Shown piece by piece: positions 49,118 through 61,100 of a DNA stretch of 64,000 nucleotides. The notes under the pieces were generated by a model. It did not search any database. It was not told where the DNA came from and saw nothing but the letters and a program-made list of their open reading frames with translations. The position numbers were made by a program, and so were the translations under genes. This DNA is from Hymenolepis diminuta (lineage: Eukaryota > Platyhelminthes > Cestoda > Cyclophyllidea > Hymenolepididae). Each line of letters begins with the position of its first letter. The first letter of the stretch is position 1. The DNA is taken from the NCBI GenBank assembly GCA_900708905.1, contig CAADRB010000031.1, positions 1,007,770 through 1,071,769 on the forward strand, read 5' to 3'.

Positions 49118-52100
49118 ATGCTCTTGAGCCACTTAGCGGCTCTATTGTTCTTCGCTACATTCTTCATACATTCTGGTGAATTTAAATAGTTACTTTGAAT
49201 TTAAATAAGATGATTAATTTCAGTGACACTTAATTAATATTTTCCATATAGTGTCGGTTTCTACACCAGTGGATATTTTTCAGTGCTCAGAAGCATGCTC
49301 CGGTATGTCTATTTCTCCAAATACCTCTTAATCTTATGTTGTTATTAATATGTATCTTGAAGAGTCTTTCATTTTAAATTTAACAATGAAAAGACACTAA
49401 GTAGCAAAAACTTCGAAATGACCTAAATAAATATTCGTTACGAGTCGAAAGTATTGTTTTTAACGATGATAGTATATTTTTAACGTAAACCGAACTTGGT
49501 TGAAGAGTGACCTCAGTGTTTGGGAAGGAAAATGATTTTCATTAGGACATTAACTTTTTTCTTTCTAATATCCTGATGACTTGGGTATTCCGGGGCTGGC
49601 AATATAACGACAGGAATTAGTGGATTTATAATTGTCCCAGGTTTTATGATCAGAGGTATCCCAGAAGCAGTAGGCACATCGGCACCACCTATAATCATTT
49701 ACTGATAGATACTTCGGATTGGATAATTAAGTGAGTATTCTTTTTTATTTGGTCTGTTTAATCAGAATTTCATATCGGAGGAGCGCATTTTCAATATTTA
49801 TTGATGTGAAACGATAGAGAAATCTAGTTATTTCGGCCTTGAATTTAACTCAAATCGGACTGATGTCTACACCTCTAAAGGATCTTCAAGTGTTTTGACC
49901 ACTCGAAGCATAGCTTTCAATGAGATTCGGTAACAGTAGTACTAGATATCAATTTTCAAGAGAGGAAATGCGCTAACTCAAATTTATTTAAAAATTCCAC
50001 TTCAAAAGGAAAATTTTCTACCTTTGTAACCTAAATGAAAGTCTTATGCATTTAGCATTTATCTGAATATTTAACGCTCAAAATTAATTGAATTCATAGG
50101 GTTTCAAAATTTACCAAATCCATATATTTTCCACAATCTTGCTTCATCAATCAGTTCACCTTTGGACAGGTCGATTTGGGAACAATATTCACCTATTCTC
50201 TTTTATTTAGTTTACATTTAATTAGAGAATCAGTTTTCCCTTAAACAAAACGAAAAACACTTAATGAGAAGGAGCTGATAAAATACGTGATTAACAAACG
50301 ATAATTTGGAATTAACAATGATAAACCAAACCGATAAAAATGGAATTAGTCAATAGTTTATTGCGTCGTGGACAATTTATTAGCAATCAGAGTCGCGAAA
50401 CCGCACCTTATACTTGATTTACAAGTTGACGGAAATCTCCTTATTAAAACAATTTCCAATTATCTTAATTGAATGCTCCATAGATGATTTTGGTTCATAC
50501 TAAGAAAAGGTCTGACGATCAGGATTAAATAAATTAAGTGAAATCAGCAGGTTAGGATGCCAGAAAGAAGTAGACTAATACTGGGTCTAGTGGTAGCATT
50601 TTCAAAAATCCCAGATCACCTTACATATTATTTAAACGACGTTCACCACCCTTTTGCCAACGCTGTCAGTTATTTATGACTTTGTGGCTCATCTCCATCG
50701 CGTTCACCTATCTAATTCCAAGTTCTTATTTGGGTACATGTGAATAATAGTTGGTATCAGAAAACTGATTTATTATTGTTGCAAGAGTGGAATTTGATGG
50801 TTTTAATACGATACAATTTCAATAACAAACAAGAAGAGAAGCCTGTATTCCTTTAACTCCTTTCGGCCTATCTATTTGGATCATCAGATGCTAGTGATTC
50901 AATATAAAGCAATTTTGAAGGGGTTATAGGTTCCATTCAAAACTTAGATTAAATTTTAGTCTATAAAATGAATTCCAAAAGTTGTCTATATAATCTTGGA
51001 AGAAAATAACGAATTGAAGTAGTAAGACTGAACAATAAGTACTGACAATATGGACAAGAATTTGCTCATTGTACTCCAAGTTAAATTCAAATTTCGGAAT
51101 GTGAACTGTGTGTATACAGAAAAGCATCTTTGTGATTTAAATTCGAACAATTAAATGATGATTCAATTAATTTTAAAAGGTAAAAGGAAAATATGTTTTT
51201 TTTATATTTTAGTTAGACTAGATGTTTTTATTTCGCCCCTCGGAAGTTCACGTTTAACATTGTTTGTGGGATTTAATTTACCGAACATTGACAATACATC
51301 ATCAGAAAATTTTATTAAAAGTGTTATTCATAAAAGACAAGATTTCTTAATTCAAATATTTCTTGAATCTTTATATTCCTTTTCTAACTCAATTATTCCT
51401 ATGCCGACTTTGATCAAGTACCATGGCCGTCCATAATTTAAGGAATAATCAATCCTGACATTTCACGGCTGATTTTTAATTTAAATAAATATTTGATTAA
51501 AAATGATAAAATACCAAATAAGCAGATAATGAAATAAGGTTCGTTTATTATTCCCCCTACAGGTGAAAGATTATTGGTCAATTTCGGCGTTCTGCGCTCA
51601 CACAGATATGAGTTCGAAATCAAACATGTCATCAGTTCGCCCGCTGAAGAGGACTTGAAAAGCAGTTTCGTCATTTCCGGTCATGCAATAATATCCGGTG
51701 GAGTAAATTGCACTTATGAACTTCAGGTTCGTTGTCTTTCGTTTCACCCAATTTTGAATATCGATCAGTACTTCATGAATTTCTGAAGAATCTAGCATCG
51801 GGGGCAGTCAATGAAACAATAATAGAGATAAAGGGTATCGAAATTATATTCCAGAAATTTAGTTTGTGAATAGGTTGTTATTATTAAATTTCATTGGGAA
51901 ATTAATAGGATAGAGTTATTTAAGGATTTCCGTAGTAATATAAGAGGAAGACAGCTAGGTACCTTGATTCTGATCTTGTAGAAACATTACCAGCTTTTCC
52001 TTTCTGATAATTACCGGCTCTCACCACAAAATACAGAGATAGGGGAAAGGGGCCATTGGTTATAGAGATTAAAAAGAGAAAGCTTCGTGGAGCGAAAGAA

Positions 52101-55100
52101 AAGGATGTGCATATATTGTTCAGTTTAGTAAACATTGAAGGGTTTCTGAAACCTAATGAGAGTTATTATAACGGGAGGTGGAGACGGGTACGACAGCAGG
52201 GGAATCCGAAGTCCAGTTGGAATCTTTAGCAGATCAAAACAAACACGGCAGCGAGGACGTCTGAAGTCTGATGTAGATTTTAGGAGGAAGATCAAAATAA
52301 ATATAATAACAGGGGCGTCCGAATTCCATGGAGGATTTTTAACATACCTTTGACAACAGTATATTTATAGTGCTGATAGATCCAATCATAGAAGATAATA
52401 ATGTAAGATGGAGAAAAATAGTACATCCACTGCACTTCCAAGCATTACGAACTTCATTACGGCAAGGTAGGAAACAGACAGAGGTAGTTACAAAATATTT
52501 CCATTGAAAGTTAGGAAAGGGAAAAGATGTTAGCCTTGTAAAAGAAATCAGGAAAGTGAACCTAGATTGGCCAGTTGTTGGATAGCGGAGAAAATCGATA
52601 AATAGCTAAAAGGCCGGAATACGAATCATGTAGTGAAAGATTTGAAGAATGTGAGATAAGAGCTCTAATAACTCCAGACGTATCGTAGGAAAAGGACTCA
52701 AGCTTTAAGTACTGGGTTCCGAAAATTAACGACTTTCTTTCGATCGAGTAGTGAACGATACTCATTGGAAAGAATATTCCTGCAGCTCGATAACTGTTTT
52801 TTTCCTAGCTATTCCAAAAGCTACACTTTCTACCTTCTACCAATCTTCACTGCGGCAACAGAATAAAGAACGAAGACGGTTGCAACTAGCAGGAATTATC
52901 ATTAGTAGGCCACCTGCTAAGAGAGAAGACTCAAAGAAATAGAGCGGTCTGTAGTTGGTGGTGGTAACCTTGGGTGTAGCTGAAGGCAGACGTGACAGAC
53001 GCCGCAGTATGTGTGGGCTCACAGAGAGGATTTAATTACTTTGGCATTGGAAATAAACAAATTGGGTCAGGATACAAGCACTCGATCAGTCAAGACGCAC
53101 TGACTCCGTGAGTGAAGTTCAGGCTTTGACAGCAAGCCATGAGTGACACAGTCTCAGGTGATGAACTAAATGGTAAGGTCGGCCTGATTCACAGTAGGAA
53201 AATATATAAATATTTTCAGGGAAAGTAAACATGAAAGTTTCCGTAGCTAAATGATTTGGGAAGTGTGGGAAAATTTTCCTGAAATAATTTAGTGAATATA
53301 AATGAAAATTTATTTCGAGGAAAATGCGATAAGTTGGATCATTACGAACACTTCTTATTTAAAATCTTCTAGTTTTCAGGGATTTGGGATTTTAACTGCA
53401 GGCCGTTGATCGAGAAATCGCACAGTACCTAACCCTCTTCAACGAGACTTCATATCCAAGTGGAGGTGTAGAAATCCAATCATCGATAACCCAGTGCAAA
53501 CTGGATCAAGTTTGTGAACTTCACTCGGGTGCACCGAGAACAAATCAAATCAAAAAATGATTGTTTTAATACACTTCACTATTATAATAGGTTAACCTTG
53601 GGTCGATAGCTATTAAATCCGTATATGGTGTCAATGTATTCATTAAAATAAATAAAACGACGTAATATCCCGATTGTGTTTAATTAGTTGAAAGATGTCA
53701 AAGTTACTGAAACTGAGTGTCGTGGCAACACAAGTGAAAAGCCGGAAATAGCGAAAATCCTGGAGGAAAACCGTGCTTTCTTTGGATTCGATGATGGAAT
53801 AGTGACTGGATTCTGTCCGTCAAAGTCAGAAAAGCCATTTGCATGGAATATCAAGGCTGCTATTCTCTCACACCTGCAAGCAAATCTCGGGTCTAGTAGA
53901 CTGCCCTCCGAAACAATTGAGGTATGCTACTTAAATTTGATTTCAGCTACCCAAATTGACATTATTTTAAGGAGTTGGGAATGATATGACTGTTATATGA
54001 TAAAAACTAAGATCATGAGATGTGGAAATACTGAGAGTAAGTTGGTAAAAGTTAAATAAGAATAATTTTCAATGATAAGAGGGATACAAAGGGGTTGCAA
54101 ATGCAGTACGACAGTTGAAGCTACAGAGAGTGCAATAGATAGATAGTTTTAGAGAAAAGCTAGCTGGATGATCGGGTTTTAGAATTGACCTATTGGAACT
54201 GGAGATAAAAGCTGGGCCTGTAGAATCTGTTTGTGTGGCTCAAAGTTGGTAAAGGCAGTTTGAATAGGTTAGAGTCGACGGGAAATTCAGATGTGTTTAA
54301 GATGTTAAAGGCAATAGAAAAAGTGGTAAACTGTGTTTTGACAGTGGTTCGGGCCTCCATAGGAGTTTAAAAGATGGTATAATGTTGGTCTGGTAGCAAG
54401 AGTCTTGTTTATTTGGTAGATTTAAAACGACTGTCTAGTAAGCCTACATCAGGAGGTTTTAAACAATATCTGTTCTTAACGTGCCGCCTGAAAGTATAAA
54501 CATCGCCTTAGTGACGTTTGGTCATGTTCAACTTAAGAAAAATTGGTTCGAAAGTAAATTTCAGTCAGCATATTAGGAGGTTCGATTAAACCCTCCTTTA
54601 TAAACTGCAGAATCTCTTTGCTGAGCAGGATTTCGCTTTGATTTGATGTACTTTTGGATATTGAAAGCAAGTTGGATAGTCCATCGAAATGACTTTGATG
54701 ATTTCCAAAAGACAGCGGGGTTTTCTTGACTGATTTACAGATTTATGTTTCATTTGACTTGACCTAGTAAACACAAGAATCAATGAAATCCTCCGTTTAC
54801 TCCAATCTAATAAAAGCATTTAAAGCACGTAAAATTAATTATAATTGACGGAATGCATTACCAATCGAATCAATAATTTAAATGCCAAATGAATGCCAAT
54901 AAAAGAAATGAGAAAAATTAGCAGACAGATATTTGAGTTTTGTCCCTAGATATTTCCTAACTTCTGCCAATTTAACAGGATAGGAAGGAAATGATTGGAA
55001 AAACAGGTTTGTTGGTAGAAGTCTTTAAAGGGAGAAAACAGTGATAGTGTGGTCTGCAAATGCTGGGAATTGCGGTGACGAAGTGGAGATATCAGCAATC

Positions 55101-58100
55101 GTGTCCTAGTGATACATTTACAATGGGCAATGATAGGTTAAGGAATAACATAAACAGTAGGAAAAATTTTGGGTCACTTTTGACGGAAAAAACCACTACA
55201 ATTTCAGGATATGGGTACTTGAAAGCGCTAAAAGCTCAATTAATTGTGAAGCTCTCGAATGAAACGTTCATATTAAGCAAAGTCGCACCGCATTCATATT
55301 AGGGGATCAATCAGATGAGGATAAACTGTCAGTCGCATAGTTTATCGAACCCTCTAATCTCTGATTACGAAGATGTGTATATCGATCACATCGTCGCCAA
55401 CACCCCAGATTATCTTAAAGCCCAATTAAGGGAGGTGTTTTACAATATTCATTTCAGGGAGGCACAATCCGTCATAACCTGTACTTACGATTCATGAAAT
55501 TCTATTATTGGAGAGTAATGCCAATAGTAAACCATAAAATGAGGTTGATGTAATCCACAGAAACTTAGATGCAAATGTTGCAAGCTAAAACTAGTTTTTA
55601 TCCGCTAAGATAGATTCTAACCGATAAGCCTGGGATGGCTAAAGCCCCATCCTACAACCGCTCAATAATCAGTCACAATGTATTGAAATTTAGAAGTCGA
55701 AAAAGCAGGCTGACTAAAAGTGAGGGACTGTGGTTTTTAATGTTTGTTTAGTGCAAAACAATAACACCTAATCGACAAAGATTGAGATCAATCAGTGAGT
55801 TTAATTTAGTGGACAGGTGTTCGCTAACTAGAAGTCACTGTCAATTTGTTGAGAGGTATCAGCAATAGGACTTAGACAAAATGACGTTTAAACAAAGGTA
55901 GAGATGAGCAAAGCTATTTAATTTCTAGTTCAGTTAATTAAAATTGGAAGTTAAATTAAGAAAATTAGTATAAAGGAAAAAGATGAGGCTGGAAATCAAA
56001 ACTGTAAAAAGTTATCATCGTTTGACAACAGTGATGGGTCTATTGTGAAATGTAATTGCCGCTTCCTACTCTTAACTGGGATATCTACAGTATTAAGCTT
56101 CTGACCATGAAACACGGGAGCTTATGACGTAACCATAAAATATGAAATACCATCCCAGAATCGCTAAATAACCAGTCTCATTTATCCAAATTAAGAACAT
56201 AGAAGAGGGATTGAATGCGTACATGATCAGTACATATATGTATAAGACTGTTTTGGAATTTATGTCAAAATCGCAGCATTAACGCGGGATCTACCTATAA
56301 TGAGGTCATACAAAGAGTTCTGTATAAAAGCTAACAGACAATGTAGACAATGAGGGGTGTTAAGCGATTAAAGGGACCTTATTTCTTAAACCTACATTAT
56401 TTTTAAAAAATTAATTGTTTCTTTCAAAAGCTATTAGTAATCAATGCGACGTTATTTTAATTGAAAATTCCTTTCTTCTACCCAAAGGAGGACATTTCGG
56501 GAAAATGCCTTACACGATTTGATGTCATTGAGAAAAGTGAAGATGGTTTGACATTTGTGAAACGCAAGCCAACAGCAGGATGTGGCGAAAAATACAACTT
56601 GTTAAGCCGTTACAATGGTATTCTTGATCCGACCCCATCTGTAAGTTGCAACTATATTGAATAGTACTCTCGAGAAATGTCCTGCCCATTCTAAATATTT
56701 GCTTTATTTAGACTGGAACGAAAGAACATATGGTTGAAGGTGAACAAGAATGCCGTGTATCAGTAAACTTCAACAAACCTATTTCGTCATCTTCTTGTCA
56801 AGAGACTTTCGTAATTAAGGATCCCCTTAGGAATCTATGGAAGCAGCTCAATCAAATCCAAGTAACAACATTTCTGAGGCTCGTTTCCTCAAGTTCAAGT
56901 GGTTCCCTCGAGATTGGTTGGTTTTCTGCTTACGAATATTTCATTTATATTACAAAATAAAACGTCAACTTTATTGTTAATATGTGCTCAGATGGACCTG
57001 AAAATTACCTTCATTCACGTTTAAATTACCACGAGAGTTTTCTGGCACTAACTTCCAAACGGAAAGGCCCACTAGATACTCACAAAGAGTTATTAAAAAC
57101 GCTACCGATGATGAAAAATGCTCAGTTCTTCAGCAAGGTCATTCGTAAAATGGAAAGCTTCTCGAAGAAAGATTTTGATATCTTAAAAAAATTTGCAGAC
57201 AATGAGGAAGACATGTAAGTTGCGACATGGTTATCTTATAAATAGAAGGTATTAAAGATTGACCTATGATTTGATATCCTATTTTCCCAGGAAATTTCTC
57301 ATTGATGCTGCAGTTCATACACGGACGGAGGCTTCTTTGAATTTTCTCGGATGGTGCTTAGAAAATTCCAAACTGCAATTTCCCGTTGGTCAAATGAGCA
57401 TGGTTTCTAGGCCCTCACTAAACTACATCCAAGCGGCAAAGGTAAAGTGCATATTGAATATATGTATTGTTATCCTTGAGTAATCACTTAACCAGATTAG
57501 AAATTCAATTAGAGTGAACTTTGGTGAGCTCTGACCCACCATCATCTAACTAATATCTCAACTGTTAGAAGAAACCAAAGCGCTTTCTTGCACTTTCAAA
57601 TAAATCCAAAAGGCATTTTGAAGTGCAAGATTATTAATATTATATGAAATCAAATCCTCTCCCCTGAAAAAATGACATCTAGTGTTTTGTTCTCCCAGTC
57701 ACCCAAAACTTAGCTGCAAACGAATCCAATGTTCCTCATTATCTTAGGGCGTGAAGATTTTAATAAGAGAGGCAAAAGTCGCAGCTAGAGCTAAGTAGAA
57801 CGCTTTCGAATTTCAATTTCCCTTTCCATAAGTAAATGTACTCTAAGAAGCTATATATCCTTTTGTAAAAATCGTATCTATGATACGTTTGGTATCATAT
57901 GATATGATATCATATCATATCTGCGATATGTTTGGTTGAACAAACTAAAATATATACTTCACATAATTGTTTTTCGGTTCCAAATATGCATTAATCTAAT
58001 TACTGTGAAAGCAGTAAAATAATTTTATTATGAATTAATATAAAAAGTATAAAAGAAGATAGGAAAGCAGGAGTGTTACAATGTCTCCGATTACGAAAAT

Positions 58101-61100
58101 ATAGTTTCGTTATTCAGAACTAAACCGTTCGGCCTGTCATTCATATAACCCAAAAGTTGTTAGGTATACAATGTTGAAAAAAGAGCCCGGCTATGGTATG
58201 TGATAGTAATCCCCATCACATTTAAGATAGTAAGTGGCAGGGTCGTGAAAGGCAATGTTGTCGGGGGTGAGTGAACAAATAATGTAAATTGTTAAAAGGT
58301 TTTAACCAATAAATATATAAATTTAGGGTTAGCAGAGGTAAATAGGGATCAGTAAGAATAGAAAAGACTTAAAGCTATAGCTACGCGCTTCCTGGAATTA
58401 TATCTGAGGGTTATTTATACTAATTTGTCTAAGGGACTCTTAATGTTAACAATTAAAACTAACTCGGCTTTTCTAAATTCCGATTAAACAGTACGTAAAT
58501 AAGACAAACGGATGGTAGTAAACCGATGTACGTATTCTGTACACACTGTTGTGAAATTGTGAATATTCGTTAGTGTGCACCGATGTTACAGCGTGCATGC
58601 CTGACGAGTCCGAGGTCACAATAAGGGCTCTCATTGATGCGCGTCCTTTGATTCTGGTGGTCAACCGCACCAATTTTGGTCCCTGTGGTCATGAGGAATG
58701 TAAAAATGCAAATTTCTTATGATGTTTCTCTAAGGTACTTGGTATACTAGCTATATCACCGATAGTGCAGTGGTCAACATGCGTGTCTGTTAAGTTAAGT
58801 CACACTAGAATACGGGTATTAAGAATAAAGAGTATCTATCAATTGAAGCTTATATTTTCCCTTTCAGAAAGCTCTAACGAAGATTAATTCCAAGTCCTAT
58901 AGAATGGTGATGTCAAATCTTCTGAAATCCTATTGTGACAATAATCCGCAATGCACTACTAATGAATCCATTATAGAAATAATCAAATCTTTGGAGGAAC
59001 CTATCTTAAACGGTTGCGACTACTCCACGCCCAATGAATTTGACCACGTATGAAGCTAAAAGATTTGCACTAAATTAAAATGTTTTAGCCTTCTCATTCC
59101 ATATTTTGAAACAATGGTTATTTATTTATTATTTTTTATTCACTTGATATCATCTATTTTATTTCCTTTTTGGCAAAATTAAAAATTGAATTTTATTACA
59201 TTATAAACAGGACTGAATTTATAAACTCATTTAAAGTTTTTATGGTTTATTTAAAGTTATTTATTTATTCGTTTATTTAAATTTAACGAATTTTTGTATT
59301 TGTTTTTAATGTAAAGATTTTGGAATCGATGAGAGCAATAGGAAATCTTGGAAAAGTCAGTAACAAGTCTGTTGTGTACCCTGCGCTTGCAGGCTGTCTA
59401 ACTCCAAGACCAAATCGTGATCTCTATATACTTGTCTCTGCCGCAGAAGCACTTCTACGATTTCCTCAAGATGATGAGGCTGATGTAAATTTACCGCTTT
59501 AAACTTTAAACCGTACAACCCCAATTTTTTTAGCATATACTTCTAAAAGTTGTCAATGACACCAATCAAAATGCTGAAGTGAGAATTCAGGCCTTTCGAT
59601 CATATGTTCGCCATCTAACTAAGGCCAAGTTTCTTCGTCTCGAACCTCTATTAATGGCAAATGATCAGGTAATACTTTGCTAAAATACATAATATATTTA
59701 AAATAATTAAAATGACGTTGCTGTAATTAGAAATAATTGTAACAGAATAAAACTAGAGTAACAAAATATAAAGACTTCAAAGAGTAAAGAGAAAGAAAAA
59801 GCCTTTGTCAGAATATTAATCAAATGAGGAGTAACAGAAAGAGAGGAAGAAAGAGAACAAAGGGAGAACGAAAGCAGAGATGAGATCCAAAAGAAAAAGT
59901 CGGTAGGAGGAATCGCGAATACAGAAGAACTGGTTGGAGGACCTCTCCGTGGGAGTCGACCAAAAGAAATTGACAGAAAAGAAACGAGTTGATGTTTATT
60001 GGAAATCGGAGTGTCAAAGTCAGTTCTGGGACAAGATTAAATATGGGTATTTAAACTCATATAGTTTGAAAAGACAGTTGGAATATTTAAAACGCAACGG
60101 GGAAATCAACTGGGAGTTTGAAAAAGAGGTATACGATTAAGACTTTGAAAAGGAGAAGTGCTGTATTTAAGGTTCACTTGAGTCTCGCTAATTGTTTGAT
60201 AGACATACAAAGGTATGCATGACGATAAGATCTTTTGAAATTGCAAAAGATTGCAATTCCGATTATCAGTAAGCTAATATGTCTACTTAGGAAGCCTAGA
60301 AATAGTCAACCATATGCAACTCCTGAACATTCAATTCGAAATTACTTCTTAGCCTAAATTTAAAAAATGCTTTTTTGCCTCAATTTCAATGCTTTATTTG
60401 CTTTTTCAAGCTGGCATTCTACGCTTCGAGTTATTTTAATGAAATTATGAAATCGCAAGATCTATCAAAGCAAAATGAAGTTCTGATGTTGCGACAACTT
60501 TACAAACCTCGCAAGTCCAGCAATTTCTTCAACAGTTTCTACTTTGAGAAGTTCTTCGATATTGGAGGCGTGAGTGCGATTTTAACTTGAAATCTCCTAA
60601 TTCACAAGAACTAATAAATGTGACATTTTAAAAATTTCAAGTATGGTGGTGGAGTGGAATCTTCGGTGATCTATGGTCCTCGGGACTCGATACCTCGAAG
60701 TGTTGACCTCAATTACACCGTAAATCTTCTTGGCTATTCATTCAACGTTCTTCAGCTGAAATATCGTTCAATGGACACAAAGGGAATTAGAAATTATTTT
60801 AAGAGAGATGAAATGGTGCGTAATGTTTATTAATATGACTTCCCATGGCAGCAAAAGTACTACAATTTTAAGTTATAAGGATGCAAAAAATACGCGAAAT
60901 TGTAAAAAAATCAGTAAGAGTTAATTGAGAAGGAATCGAGTAGAAGTATATCTTATGTTAGACAGTCAAATAAGAGCTTATTATAACGGTGAAGCTATGA
61001 GATTAAGGTGTTATCAAGTTAAATGTTGGAGGAGTTGGGGGAATCCAAAATCAGAAAAACTCTCAGAGAAAAATCACGGATTAGTGCTAATAGTGTTGTG

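Larger units (their letters stand above)
57442..58867 (+). other. Intron 8 of the lipid transfer protein gene
   Basis: 1.43 kb holding a stretch (57655-57900) similar to 27580-27815, a palindromic ATCATAT cluster (57889-57925), and tRNA-like fragments near 58570-58620 and 58756-58805. A TGTTAGAAGAAA at 57563 equals the start of family II, but the element is not complete. Confidence 0.5.

Noticed and set aside
49513..49698. 61-codon minus-strand frame inside intron 2 of the lipid transfer protein gene
   Set aside because: Protein-like composition but no splice partners, no recognised family and no upstream signal.
53389..53450. Exon-like frame upstream of exon 4 of the lipid transfer protein gene
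   Set aside because: Exon 3 to exon 4 joins in phase and matches the family without it.
55060..55497. Two plus-strand frames inside intron 4 of the lipid transfer protein gene
   Set aside because: The exon 4 to exon 5 junction already gives the family order, and these frames add nothing recognisable.
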